From: an uncultured Erysipelotrichaceae bacterium
Lineage (GTDB): Bacteria > Bacillota_I > Bacilli_A > RFN20 > CAG-826
Length of the DNA: 35,268 nt
Assembly (NCBI GenBank): GCA_900315885.1
Contig: ONAT01000015.1
Coordinates: 1-35,268 of the forward strand
Reading direction: 5' to 3'
Part shown: in pieces, positions 7,697 through 17,400 of the stretch
How positions within the stretch are numbered: position 1 is the stretch's first letter
Layout of the letters: every line of letters starts with the position of its first letter
The notes under the pieces: generated by a model
Database searches by the model: none
The model's input: the letters and a program-made list of their open reading frames with translations, nothing else
What the model was told of the DNA's origin: nothing
Translations under genes and position numbers: made by a program

Positions 7697-9481
7697 TTAA
7701 GCCATTTTGACAGTTACTTTTGTCATTTGGAAATTGCCTTTTGATCCAACTAATGCAATAGTTATTTCTTTGGCTCCTGATTCAGCAGAAATTGAAATGC
7801 CATTAGCAGTTTTAGACATTGTTCCACCTGTAACAGTAGCATCAGTGATTGCAAATCCCTTATTTTCTATACCTTCAATTTCAATTGAGTCAATTGTTCC
7901 TTGTTTTACTGAAATTGAAACTGTTTGTCCACAGTAAGCACGAACTGAACCTTTATCTGCTGCAATATAGTTATTTGCTTTAGTAGTTGATGTGCTTTTT
8001 AAGACTTTAAATGTTGCATTATCTAATTCGTAAGAAAGTTCTTCTTCTGTAGCAACTTTAGCAACTGGTTTTGCTGTGAAATCAAAGATTGAATCTTCAA
8101 CAATTTCAACAGTTCCACTTCTAGTTAATGTTGCAACATCCGCCTTAGTAAAGAAATCTTTAATAACAAGTGTTGCAGTTTCGCCTTCAACTGTAACTGT
8201 TGCTTCAAATAATGAATTTTGGTAATAAACGATATATTTATCATCTAATACTTTAACAAGTTGAGCTGCATTTCCATCAATAGTCAAACTTGATTTAGCA
8301 ATTACAACTGTCATTGAACCTGTGAATTCACCACGTAAAGTTGCTGGAACTTCCACAGTCTCAATTTTCATAAGAGTTCCACTTGGTGTATCAAATGATT
8401 CAGCATTGTCAGAAAGAAGTAAAGTACCATTTACATCTTTCATAAATATACTCGTCGTATCTTTAGTTAATGTATAAACACCACTATTTTCAGCAGTAAT
8501 ATTCCAAGCAGTTCCTGCGATAGTAACGACATCATTTGCAATAGTAATTTCTTTTGCTTCTGTTGCAGTATAAGCAATATAACTACCATTGTAACTTTCA
8601 TCTAAAGTATTGAATTTTCCAAATAGTTCTTCATCATATGCATAGATATCAATTGTAAAGTAATTTTGGCTATCGATATAGAACATAATACCTGTTTGTA
8701 ATGAAGCGTCGACTGCATAATAAGCATCGCCATTTTCTTCATCTGCTACAAGCTTTACTTTCCAACCAGCAGCTTTTAATGTTGCAGAATAACTTGCATA
8801 TTCAGCTGCAGAATCATTGGAATCAAATGAAACAGTTACACATCCATAACTATTAAGGTATGACTCATCATAATATACTTGAGCTCCTGCTTCATATTCA
8901 GGTACTACAGCAAAATCACCGATAGCAGTTTTTATTTCTGCTGCAGGCCATTTACCTGGTAATAAAACATTAGAAATTTGAATAACCATTTCTCCTTCAG
9001 AAATATAGAATGTAACAGCTACACCAGTATATCCTGTTTGATAAATAGCTTCGTAGAAAACTCCATCTTCATCAGTGCCAGATTCTACTTTCCATCCTTC
9101 ACCAAATTGTGCAGCATATGTTTCGCATGCATTTGCACTTGGAGAAGCAATGTAGATATAAATCAATCCATAAGAATCTAACATCTCATCGTAAATCTCA
9201 TAATTAGATGCTTCAAATTTTGGAATAGCAACTCCGAAATTCTTTTCCAATGCCGCCGTAGGCCATTCAACAGGTTTAGTAACCGATGTTGATGAGGACG
9301 GTACTGGTGTTGTTGATGGTGCTGGTGTTGTTGATGGTACTGGTGTTGTTGATGGATCAATCACAGAAACGCTTGGTTGAGTAGAATTAATAATATCTAC
9401 ACTACCACTATTTTGTGGGTTACAAGCAGCAAGACCAACTAATACTAAACTAGAAACTAAAAAAGTCTTGAATTTTTTCAT
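7697..9481 (-). CDS. Modular surface lipoprotein with Pro/Ser/Thr linker
   Basis: A 594-residue lipoprotein. The signal peptide ends in lipobox LAAC, with Cys20 the lipidated residue. A low-complexity linker follows (repeats of STTPVP/STTPAP at about 38-68), of the type that lifts a domain off the membrane. Two related domains of about 95 residues come next. Each begins WPTAALEKNFG.. or WPAAEIKTAIG.. and contains a Tyr/Asp-rich strand block ending near GWKV. Two or three lipocalin-like or beta-rich sections lie after residue 280, and the last 120 residues form a jelly-roll-like domain (KGNFQMTKVTVKMA at the end). No enzyme motif is visible. AGGAGG precedes the ATG, and the gene appears monocistronic with its own terminator. 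A binding or structural role at the cell surface is inferred. Confidence 0.8.
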   Translation of the reverse strand: MKKFKTFLVSSLVLVGLAACNPQNSGSVDIINSTQPSVSVIDPSTTPVPSTTPAPSTTPVPSSSTSVTKPVEWPTAALEKNFGVAIPKFEASNYEIYDEMLDSYGLIYIYIASPSANACETYAAQFGEGWKVESGTDEDGVFYEAIYQTGYTGVAVTFYISEGEMVIQISNVLLPGKWPAAEIKTAIGDFAVVPEYEAGAQVYYDESYLNSYGCVTVSFDSNDSAAEYASYSATLKAAGWKVKLVADEENGDAYYAVDASLQTGIMFYIDSQNYFTIDIYAYDEELFGKFNTLDESYNGSYIAYTATEAKEITIANDVVTIAGTAWNITAENSGVYTLTKDTTSIFMKDVNGTLLLSDNAESFDTPSGTLMKIETVEVPATLRGEFTGSMTVVIAKSSLTIDGNAAQLVKVLDDKYIVYYQNSLFEATVTVEGETATLVIKDFFTKADVATLTRSGTVEIVEDSIFDFTAKPVAKVATEEELSYELDNATFKVLKSTSTTKANNYIAADKGSVRAYCGQTVSISVKQGTIDSIEIEGIENKGFAITDATVTGGTMSKTANGISISAESGAKEITIALVGSKGNFQMTKVTVKMA

Positions 9482-9574
9482 AAAAAAATCCTCCTATTTA
9501 CCAAATATAATAATTTAATGTTAATAATTTTTCAATAAAAACAAGATTTTTGTTAAAAATTTGTTTAAAATTGT

Positions 9575-10663
9575 TTATAATTTTAAATCGTTGTCTTTTA
9601 TTAAATTTAATTTTCTAAATATCAAGTCAATGCCAAATACAAGTAATGCTGGAGCAACTATTTCTAAAACGATTATTGCCACCCAAGTCATAGGATTACT
9701 TATCCCCATTGAGGATATAGTTCCTATTTGACCAACCAATCCTGCAGTTCCCATTCCTGCAGAAGAACCCATGCACTCAACATGGGCAAGTGTCGTAGCA
9801 ATTGGACCTAATATTGCACTAGCGATAATTGTTGGAAGCCAAATTATTGGCTTCTTTAAAATATTTTTAAATTGTAACATTGAAGTACCAAACGCAATTG
9901 ATAATACAACTCCTAAATTATTGTCTTTTCTTGATTGCACAGCAAATCCAATCATTTGTGTGCAACATCCCACGATTGCAGCACCTGATGCAATAGCAAT
10001 ACCAGGTTCTGTGCCAGTAAAGACAATAAACGCAATTGCAGCAGATGATATAGGTGCGGTCAAAGCCATACCCATAACGACAGAGATGACCACTCCCATG
10101 ATGAATGGTTGAGCAAATGTTGCTCTTCCAATTACCCATTGAATTGCATAAGTAATATATATTGTTGGATACCTTAATAGCACTGCAACACTAATACCAA
10201 TAATTGCACTTAATAAAGGTACCAATATAATATCAATCGCCGTTTTCTTTTTTAATAAGAAGGTAAACACTAAGGCAACAGCAACAACCACAAAATAAAT
10301 AGTTAAAGGATCTCCTATTTGCATTTTGTTTTGAATGGTGCCGTTAGTAACAAATCCTGTTGTAAGCGAGAAATAACTTGCAATCTCACCAGCAACTGCT
10401 AAAGATATAATTTTTAATGTATCAAACTTTAAAGCCATCGCGACACCAATACCAATGCCTGCTCCTGTAAGTATCTTTAGTACTGTCGCTCCATCATTTA
10501 ATGTATTAGAAATAAATGTACAAAAGTTACTATTACCATAAGAAAATAATTCTCCTATTGTGCCAATAATTGTGCCAATAATCAACGTAGCAAATAAGCC
10601 ATAAGCCATACCATTCGTGGTTTTAACAATAAAATCAAAAGCTTGTTTTAATTTGTTTTTCAT
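9575..10663 (-). CDS. PTS_EIIC_2-type membrane transport protein
   Basis: A 362-residue integral membrane protein with about eight to ten hydrophobic helices and little soluble sequence. The opening (MKNKLKQAFDFIVKTTNGMAYGLFATLIIGTIIG) and the Gly-rich helices (GAGIGIGVAMALK, IASGAAIVGCCTQMIGFAVQS, SSAGMGTAGLVGQIGTISSMG) match the EIIC-like family PF13303 (PTS_EIIC_2), which occurs without fused IIA or IIB domains. No sugar phosphotransferase partner genes are next to it. The substrate is unknown, and coupling to the phosphotransferase system is not shown by the sequence. The gene lies on the same strand as the amidase upstream, 60 bases away. Confidence 0.72.
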   Translation of the reverse strand: MKNKLKQAFDFIVKTTNGMAYGLFATLIIGTIIGTIGELFSYGNSNFCTFISNTLNDGATVLKILTGAGIGIGVAMALKFDTLKIISLAVAGEIASYFSLTTGFVTNGTIQNKMQIGDPLTIYFVVVAVALVFTFLLKKKTAIDIILVPLLSAIIGISVAVLLRYPTIYITYAIQWVIGRATFAQPFIMGVVISVVMGMALTAPISSAAIAFIVFTGTEPGIAIASGAAIVGCCTQMIGFAVQSRKDNNLGVVLSIAFGTSMLQFKNILKKPIIWLPTIIASAILGPIATTLAHVECMGSSAGMGTAGLVGQIGTISSMGISNPMTWVAIIVLEIVAPALLVFGIDLIFRKLNLIKDNDLKL

Positions 10664-10723
10664 AATTTCACTATCCTTATAAATCTATATAAGAATAACA
10701 TTTTTAAAAGCAAAATCAACTAT

Positions 10724-11401
10724 TTATATTTTATTGCTAATAAAAGTACTTTCAATTCCTTCATATATTTTTTTTGCAAATTCCTGCTGGTATAAATCAT
10801 TACTTAAATTATTTCGGTCGTTTTTATTCGAGATAAAACCGCATTCTATTAAAATACCTGGAATCTCCGTGTTACGAAACAGATAGAAATCTTCACTATG
10901 TACTTTTTTATTGGTTCTTGAAAACTCATTAAGCACTGACATCATATTTTCTGCAAAAAGTTTAGAGAATTCATTATTTTTTTCATAATAAACCATTGGT
11001 CCATGGACTAATTCATTTTGAGGGTAACAATTCATATGAATTGAAACAAAAAATTGTGCACCAGATGAATTAATAAAATCGACTCTCTTTTTTAAGTCTT
11101 CACTTTTATGATTTTTCGCATTTTCACTAGATAAATCATAGTCATCTGTTCTTGTTAACGATGATATTGCTCCATCATTTATACCCAAATTCATAACCTT
11201 TCTTGCAATATTAAGATTTATTTCATCTTCTAATACTTCTTTATAACACGCTCCATTATCTTTTCCTCCGTGCCCTGGATCAATAACAAAATTAATGCCT
11301 AATAAAGACATTGGTTTAGACTTTGTATAATGTTTAACTCCGATGAGCACTACTTCTAGAACAATTACGATTAATACATAATAAAAATGTGATTTTTTCA
11401 T
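10724..11401 (-). CDS. N-acetylmuramoyl-L-alanine amidase, CwlD-like
   Basis: A 225-residue, zinc-dependent Amidase_3 enzyme that cleaves the bond between N-acetylmuramic acid and L-alanine in peptidoglycan. An N-terminal signal-anchor (about residues 7-22) places the catalytic domain outside the membrane. The zinc ligands are visible as His44 (DPGHGG), Glu60 (LEDEINLNIA) and His122 (SIHMN), and the catalytic Glu is Glu186 (IECGFISN). The size and lack of binding repeats resemble CwlD of Bacillus, which acts in spore cortex; whether this organism sporulates cannot be judged here. The Shine-Dalgarno before ATG 11401 is poor. Its presence shows that the host has a peptidoglycan wall. Confidence 0.9.
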   Translation of the reverse strand: MKKSHFYYVLIVIVLEVVLIGVKHYTKSKPMSLLGINFVIDPGHGGKDNGACYKEVLEDEINLNIARKVMNLGINDGAISSLTRTDDYDLSSENAKNHKSEDLKKRVDFINSSGAQFFVSIHMNCYPQNELVHGPMVYYEKNNEFSKLFAENMMSVLNEFSRTNKKVHSEDFYLFRNTEIPGILIECGFISNKNDRNNLSNDLYQQEFAKKIYEGIESTFISNKI

Positions 11402-11455
11402 AATATATTCTATTTATATCTATTTACTTATATACATATGTGTTAAAAAAGGCAA

Positions 11456-11485
11456 AGAAAAAAGCCCAACCATAAGGTTGAGCTT
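11456..11485 (-). terminator. Terminator of the rplM-rpsI operon
   Basis: The minus-strand hairpin AAGCTCAACC-TTAT-GGTTGGGCTT is followed by TTTTTTC, 12 bases after the rpsI stop codon. Confidence 0.9.
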
Positions 11486-11497
11486 GAATCCACAAAA

Positions 11498-11905
11498 TTA
11501 TCTCTTTGAGAATTGTGGTGCACGACGTGCAGCTTTAAGACCATATTTCTTACGTTCTTTTGCACGTGCGTTACGAGTTAACATTCCAGCAGCTTTTAAT
11601 GTTCCACGAACATCTCCAGTTTCTAGTAATGCTCTTGCAATACCTAATCTAATAGCGCCAGCTTGTCCTGTAAATCCACCACCAGTAACTGTACAAATGA
11701 CATCAAATTGTTCAGTTGTTCCAGTCATTTCTAATGGTTGTTTTAAGTCCATAACTAGAGTTGCATAAGGCATATACTCATTGACATCACGGCCATTAAC
11801 AGTGATTGAACCTTTGCCTGGGACTAAATAGACACGAGCAACAGAGCTTTTTCTACGTCCTGTACCATAGTAACGGACTTCAGTTTTCTTTTTTGCCATA
11901 TTCAT
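11498..11905 (-). CDS. rpsI: 30S ribosomal protein S9
   Basis: A 135-residue protein with the full S9 pattern: [14 protein letters not shown] at the start, the [17 protein letters not shown] core and the conserved tail [14 protein letters not shown], which reaches the ribosomal P site. It is co-transcribed with rplM, 8 bases downstream. Two starts are possible. AGGAGG is 4 bases before the first ATG (11905) and 10 before a second (MAKKKTEV), and most homologs begin at the second, so the true start may be 11899. Confidence 0.98.
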   Translation of the reverse strand: MNMAKKKTEVRYYGTGRRKSSVARVYLVPGKGSITVNGRDVNEYMPYATLVMDLKQPLEMTGTTEQFDVICTVTGGGFTGQAGAIRLGIARALLETGDVRGTLKAAGMLTRNARAKERKKYGLKAARRAPQFSKR

Positions 11906-11913
11906 TTATCCTC

Positions 11914-12354
11914 CTAGCGTTTGAATTCAAGCACTTCTGGTTTTTGTGCTTCGTGTTTGTGTTCTGGTCCTTCGTATACGAATAATTTCTTGTAGATTTG
12001 TCTTCCAAGACGGCCTTTTGGTAACATACCCCAGACTGCTCTTTCAACCATTTCTACAGGATACTCTTTTAACATTGCACCAGCAGTACGTGTTCTCAAT
12101 CCACCAGCGTATTGACTTACGTTGTAGTACTTTTTGTTGTGGATCTTGTCGCCAGTTAACATAACCTTTTCAGCGTTAATGACGATAACATTGTCTCCAC
12201 AGTCAACATTTGGAGTATATGTAGGTTTGTTTTTACCCATTAATACTACTGCGACTTGTGAAGCAAGACGGCCTAATGGTTTGTCAGTCGCATCGATGAC
12301 TAACCATTTACGATTAATTTCATTTGGTTTTGCAATTGTTGTTTGACGTTGCAT
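11914..12354 (-). CDS. rplM: 50S ribosomal protein L13
   Basis: A 146-residue protein of standard length. It has diagnostic stretches [33 protein letters not shown] and [31 protein letters not shown]13 is an early-assembly protein of the large ribosomal subunit. It is the first gene of the rplM-rpsI operon, with AAGGAGG before the ATG and a clear promoter and leader upstream. In many Bacilli this pair directly follows ecfT-truA; here it lies about 7.5 kb from truA, on the same strand. Confidence 0.98.
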   Translation of the reverse strand: MQRQTTIAKPNEINRKWLVIDATDKPLGRLASQVAVVLMGKNKPTYTPNVDCGDNVIVINAEKVMLTGDKIHNKKYYNVSQYAGGLRTRTAGAMLKEYPVEMVERAVWGMLPKGRLGRQIYKKLFVYEGPEHKHEAQKPEVLEFKR

Positions 12355-12415
12355 AATTAATCCTCCTTACCAAATTGTTTGTCTTACCGGGACTACAAAT
12401 TGGCTAATGTGCCAT
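12355..12415 (-). ncRNA. rplM leader, candidate L13 autoregulatory element
   Basis: About 60 bases of 5' leader separate the predicted start of transcription from the rplM ATG. It contains the potentially pairing segments CCAATTTGT and CAATTTGG and the GC-rich TCCCGG between them, just before the Shine-Dalgarno. Firmicutes commonly have an L13 leader RNA here (Rfam L13_leader). Position and size agree; I could not test the family match. Confidence 0.5.
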
Positions 12416-12420
12416 CTAGA

Positions 12421-12449
12421 ATAATATACATATTATTCGACTTTGTCAA
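12421..12449 (-). promoter_or_regulatory. Sigma-A type promoter of rplM-rpsI
   Basis: On the minus strand, TTGACA (12444-12449) and TATTAT (12421-12426) are separated by exactly 17 bases. This is the best promoter match in the window. It faces rplM. Confidence 0.85.
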
Positions 12450-12517
12450 GTGGTTTTTTCACATTAGATGATGTGTTAATGGAATTGTTAATTGAAAAAG
12501 TAAATGCAACAAATAAA

Positions 12518-12545
12518 ACCACTTCACCAATCAAGTGAAAGTGGT
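12518..12545 (-). terminator. Terminator of the first small lipoprotein gene
   Basis: Minus-strand hairpin ACCACTTTCAC with GTGAAGTGGT, followed by TTTTATTT. It lies 18 bases past the stop at 12563 and insulates the rplM promoter downstream. Confidence 0.85.
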
Positions 12546-12562
12546 ATTATCAATTGTTTTAA

Positions 12563-13333
12563 TTAATACTTAAAATATGGATATTGTGATTCTTTCATGC
12601 CGATAATTCCTGGCATTTTTGGGTCTACATGATATTTTGCACTAATATCACGTCTAAATGTTGCATCTTCGTATTTTTTCTCTCCTCTTGATGAAGAAAA
12701 TCGGTAGTTATCAAAAATCAGTGTTTCGTAAGAAAAGCATTTATGTTTTTCATCGTAAATATTTGATTCTATATACAAGTTTCCGCCACCTTTAGATTTT
12801 AATACTCCAGAGTTTCCATCAGAAAATTTATTATCATCTGGAAAAATTTCTAACAATTCGCTTATTCTTTCTACAGATAATGCCCATGTATATGGACTTT
12901 TTGCCTTATCTATAACTTCATTCATTTTGGATGTAGATTTAATAAAATTATAATATTTTCTGGCAACTGTATCAACATAGTAATATTGTTTATGAATTTT
13001 GCCTAAATATACTTCTTGCTCTTTTTTAAATTCGCTATCAGTTTGTCCTCTTCTTATGGTAGTTGTAGTTTTTTTATGAAAATAATTCTCAGCTATCCAA
13101 ATTTCATTTGTGGTTTTTTCGTAATATTCCTTTTCAAAAAGTGATTGTGTGCTACTATTTATCTTTAAATAAATACCATTAGAATATAAGTTTTCAGCAT
13201 TTTGTTCTTGATAATTAGCAATATCAGTCATTCTTTGATTTGCTTGATCTTTTGTAATTTCACTGCCATTACATCCAGTTGCTAATAAAACAACAAATGC
13301 TATTGTCATAGTTTTTTTTAATCTGTTTTTCAT
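12563..13333 (-). CDS. Lipoprotein, tandem paralog A
   Basis: A 256-residue lipoprotein with signal peptide and lipobox ATGC (Cys21 lipidated), followed by NGSEITKDQANQRMTDI. The rest alternates short beta strands and charged turns. Landmarks shared with the neighbour at 13485 are YYYVDTVARKYYNF, NSGVLKSKGGGNLYIES, IFDNYRFSS and the end MPGIIGM. The pattern suggests a LolA/LppX-like half-barrel lipid-binding fold, but this is only an impression from strand layout, and no family is claimed. It has a Shine-Dalgarno (AGGAGG) 3' of a palindrome, and its own terminator. A surface or membrane-outer-leaflet role is inferred. Confidence 0.82.
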   Translation of the reverse strand: MKNRLKKTMTIAFVVLLATGCNGSEITKDQANQRMTDIANYQEQNAENLYSNGIYLKINSSTQSLFEKEYYEKTTNEIWIAENYFHKKTTTTIRRGQTDSEFKKEQEVYLGKIHKQYYYVDTVARKYYNFIKSTSKMNEVIDKAKSPYTWALSVERISELLEIFPDDNKFSDGNSGVLKSKGGGNLYIESNIYDEKHKCFSYETLIFDNYRFSSSRGEKKYEDATFRRDISAKYHVDPKMPGIIGMKESQYPYFKY

Positions 13334-13352
13334 GATTATTGTATTGTCCTCC

Positions 13353-13373
13353 TATAATGATGCTATCATTATA
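13353..13373. promoter_or_regulatory. Palindromic site before lipoprotein A
   Basis: A perfect inverted repeat: 9-base arms TATAATGAT and ATCATTATA around GCT, directly upstream of the Shine-Dalgarno. It may be an operator over the transcription start or an mRNA hairpin. It resembles sites at 14284, 23943, 25772 and 33437. Confidence 0.5.
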
Positions 13374-13414
13374 AATTCTTTTCATTAACAAGACAACGTT
13401 GACTTACTTCATTG

Positions 13415-13450
13415 AAAAAGACCAAGCATAAAGATATACTTGATCTTTTT
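13415..13450 (-). terminator. Terminator between the two small lipoprotein genes
   Basis: Arms AAAAAGATCAAG and CTTGGTCTTTTT pair on the minus strand with one G-U, around a 12-base loop. It lies 35 bases after the stop of lipoprotein B. The T run on both sides would let it work in either direction. Confidence 0.75.
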
Positions 13451-13484
13451 AGAAAATTAATTTAAACGAATCAAATAAATTAAA

Positions 13485-14261
13485 TTAGAATTTAAGTGGT
13501 AGAACAGTTGTTTTTTCCATTCCATTAATTCCTGGCATTCTAGCACTGACAGAATAAGATGCAGTAGTTTCACTTACTGACGTTTCTTTTTCGCTCTTAG
13601 TTTCAACCTTTGCAGAAGCAAAGCGATAATTATTGAAAATCATAATGTTAGATGAACTTGTTTTTTCATCTTCAGATTTGTAACTTAATTCCAAGTATAA
13701 GTGTCCTTCACCTTTTGATTTTAAAACTCCGGAATATCCGTTTTCAAATTTTGCTTCACCTGTTGGGAATTGTTTTAAGATTTCATCAATATTACTTGAA
13801 GAAAGAGCTTTTTGGTAGACACTTTCAAATTGATCCAAAACTTTGTTGACAGAAGCTAAAACTGTTTCGCCAACACTACCGAAATCATAGTATTTCTTAG
13901 CAATTGTGTCGACATAATAGAAATGGTCATCTTTTTCGCCAACATAAATATCTTGGCTTTCTTTAGTTTCGCCTTTTTCGTCTTTTGAATTTCCATTAAA
14001 TCTTACATGAAAGAAACTTTTTGCCATCCAAACTTCTGATGTAATGCTTGCGTGTTCCTTTCCATCAGTAGATTTACTTTCCATTCTACCCTTTAGATAA
14101 ACGCCTTTTGAGTATAAATCTTCCGCGTGTTCTTTTTGGTATTTTGCAATACCTGCAACTCTTTCGTTTGCTTGTTCTTTAGTAATTTCGCTACCATTAC
14201 ATCCTGTTGCTAATAATGCCACAAATGCAATAGAAGCAAGTTTTTTTATGTTTTTTTTCAT
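13485..14261 (-). CDS. Lipoprotein, tandem paralog B
   Basis: A 258-residue lipoprotein with lipobox ATGC (Cys21) and the same mature start NGSEITKEQANERVAGI as paralog A. Shared blocks are YYVDTIAKKYYDF, GYSGVLKSKGEGHLYLE and IFNNYRFASA, ending ARMPGINGM. Overall similarity is clear throughout, so the pair arose by tandem duplication and then diverged, mainly in the middle strand region (residues 60-110). Each copy has a separate terminator and a palindrome before its Shine-Dalgarno, so they are probably separate transcripts under a related control. Function unknown. Confidence 0.82.
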   Translation of the reverse strand: MKKNIKKLASIAFVALLATGCNGSEITKEQANERVAGIAKYQKEHAEDLYSKGVYLKGRMESKSTDGKEHASITSEVWMAKSFFHVRFNGNSKDEKGETKESQDIYVGEKDDHFYYVDTIAKKYYDFGSVGETVLASVNKVLDQFESVYQKALSSSNIDEILKQFPTGEAKFENGYSGVLKSKGEGHLYLELSYKSEDEKTSSSNIMIFNNYRFASAKVETKSEKETSVSETTASYSVSARMPGINGMEKTTVLPLKF

Positions 14262-14283
14262 AACCTTTTTGGTCCTCCTAGAT

Positions 14284-14297
14284 TGATAATATCATTA
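14284..14297. promoter_or_regulatory. Palindromic site before lipoprotein B
   Basis: TGATAATATCATTA, with core TGATA-A-TATCA, lies just upstream of the Shine-Dalgarno of the gene starting at 14261. The identical 14-mer occurs at 23947-23960. A TATAAT for this gene lies at 14318-14323 on the minus strand, which would put the palindrome in the early transcribed region. Confidence 0.45.
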
Positions 14298-14481
14298 CAA
14301 AAAAATCTTTGCAATAATTATATTAATAATTAAAAAAAACATACTTTTCCCAATAAAACGTATAGTTTTATCATTTACATTATGTGCATTCTTACTTATT
14401 ATTAACCACTAAAGCAAATAACGATTTGTTTTAGTAAAAAAATGTAAAATATTATTATGCAATTAAAATGGGAGAAACAAA

Positions 14482-17400
14482 ATGAACAAACTAATTAAAA
14501 TGACGTTTGCTATATCTTGTTTACTGGGATTAGGAAGTTCTTTAAATAATGTGAATAATGTAAAGAACGAAAATGTTGAGATTTCATCATCCAAGTATGG
14601 ACGTCTTAATGCTCATCTTAAATTGGGAGAATCCGCAAATCCAAGTAAAACAAAAGCAAGAAAAATTCGTAAGGCAACTTATCCTTCTTCTTATAGTTCT
14701 GTAGATGAAGGATATATCACAAGTGTTAAAAATCAAGGTAATTATGGAACTTGTTGGGCGCATGCCGCGATGGCTTCAAGTGAGGCAAGTTTAATTAAAA
14801 ACAATGGTTACTCAACATTATTAAATCTATCTGAATTACACTTTGCTTATTTCTTTTATAACAATGCTTATGATGAAATGGGTTTATTAAGTGGAGATAG
14901 TACCGACCCAGGAACTGATGGCTTCTTAGATGGTGGTGGTTTTAACTATTACTCTATGATAAAACTCGCTAACTGGACAGGTCCAATTGATGAGACAAAA
15001 AACACCGCTTATGCTTATTCAAGAGCAAGCAAATCATTTTCAAAGCCATCAAGTGAAGCATATTCATTAGATATGGTTCATCTTAAAAACGCCTATTTCG
15101 CTGACACTAGCGATTTAGATGCCATGAAAGAAATGATTACTCGCTATGGTGCTGGTGATTTTAGTTACTATGCTGATAATGATGACTCACATTATAATTC
15201 TTCCACAGGAGGATATTATTATAATGGCCCTGAGTATGCAAACCACGAAGTAACTGTCGTAGGTTGGGATGATAATTATGCAGTTACAAATTTTAACTCA
15301 CGCTATCGCCCAAGCAAACCTGGTGCATGGTTAGTTAAAAATAGCTGGGGAACTAGTGAATGCTTAAATGGTTATTTCTGGTTATCATATTATGATTCAA
15401 GTGTTTTACAAGATCCGGCAGCGTTCTATGAATTTGACACTGTTAATAACTATGATCACAACTACCAATATGATGGAAGTGGAAACTTCGTATCCGAATG
15501 GTCTGGTTCACGTGTCTCTACAGTAGATTACACTGTATCTGGCATTCAATATAATGGCATTTCCGGTGGTGGCTATGAAGCAAATGTCTTTACTTCGCAA
15601 CAATCAGAAGTAATTCAAGCAGTTTCTTTCTTCACAATGAATGAAGATGTAAATTATGAAGTTAATGTATACAAAAATGTTACTTCTACACCTACGACTG
15701 GCGAACTACAAAGCGCTGCAACTACAAGTGGAACATTGACAAATGCTGGTTATCATACCATTTCATTAAATTCACCAGTTCAAGTTGCTAGTGGTGAAAA
15801 ATTTGCTGTCTCTGTTAAATTATCTGGTTCAAGCAATATTACATTTATGGTCGATTACACTGTCTCCGATTGGGGAGTTACAAATAGTGCTTCTTCTGGA
15901 CAAAGTTATTATTCAAAAAACGGAACTTCTTGGACCGATGCTAGCAATTATGGAGCCAATTTCCGTGTTAAGGCATTCACAACCAAGAAAAATGTAGCAG
16001 TTACTGGAATTGAATTAGATAAAAACTCTACTAATATTAATATAAATGATAGTGTTAAACTAACACCTACAATATCTCCTTCTGATGCAACAAATAAAAA
16101 TATTACTTGGTCTTCAAGCGCTAGTGACATTGCAAGTGTTGATCAAAATGGTAATGTAACTGGAAAAAGTGAAGGAAACGCACTTATCACTGCCACCACA
16201 AAAGATGGAGGCTACACTGCAACTTGTACCGTAACAGTTTCAAAAGTTCCAGTTAACGCCATATCTCTTAACGCTACAAACAAAGATATAAATATCAATG
16301 AAACATTCCAATTAGTGGCAACTGTATCACCTACAAACGCTACTACCAAAGATGTTACTTGGGTTTCTAATAATCCTAACATTGCTGAAGTTAGTTCTTC
16401 TGGCTTAGTTACTGGAAAATCAGTAGGAACTACTACAATTACTGCTACTACAACTGATGGTGGACACATTGCAACTTGTACCGTAAATATTAAAGCTGTT
16501 AGTGTAACAGGAGTTAATGTTCCAAGCACAATGCAAATAAAGGTTGGCAAAACCGCTACTATTACTCCTACTATTACACCTACAAACGCTACTGATAGAT
16601 TGGTAACATACGAATCAAGTAATAAACGTGTTGCAACAATAGATGATAGTGGCGTAATTACTGCTATTAAAACAGGTGTAACAACCATAACTGTTAAAAC
16701 AAACGATGGAAACTTTACAGCAACTTGCGAAGTTAACGTTGTAGATGGCACAGGCAATTATGAATTAATCACCGATACTGATACAATTAGCGCTGGCGAT
16801 AAAATCGTTATTGCTTCTTCTAGCAATGGTGCCGTTGCTGGTGATATTAATTCATCATCTGTAATGGCTAAAGTCGATCAAACATTTACAAATAATAATG
16901 TGACAATTGAAGATTTAACTACCTCAGCAATTGAATTTACAGTTGGTGGTTCCGAAGGTGCTTGGACTTTAGCAAACCAAGATGGAAAATTATTAGGTGC
17001 CACTGCTGCTAAGAAATTAGCGTGGGATTCTGGCACAACTACATGGTCTATTACAATTAGTTCAAGTGGTGCTACTATTCAAAGTACAACTTCCACTTAT
17101 GGACGAATTTTATACAATGTCGGAAGTCCTAGATTTACAACTTATACTTCCGCTACAACAACATCATTAACATTACCTACAATATATCGTTTAGATTCAA
17201 GTTCTAATCAAAGTTTTGGATACGAAGAAGTAATCACTACTATTGCTACTTCCGTTGCAACATTTAGCAATCCAACAGAAAGAGTAAGCAATCCAAGCGA
17301 TTTAACATCATTAAAAGCGGCATTACAAAACGCGCAAGATAATTACAACGATATTGGACCAACCGAACAAGAAAAAGTTACTAATGCTAAGTATCTAGCA

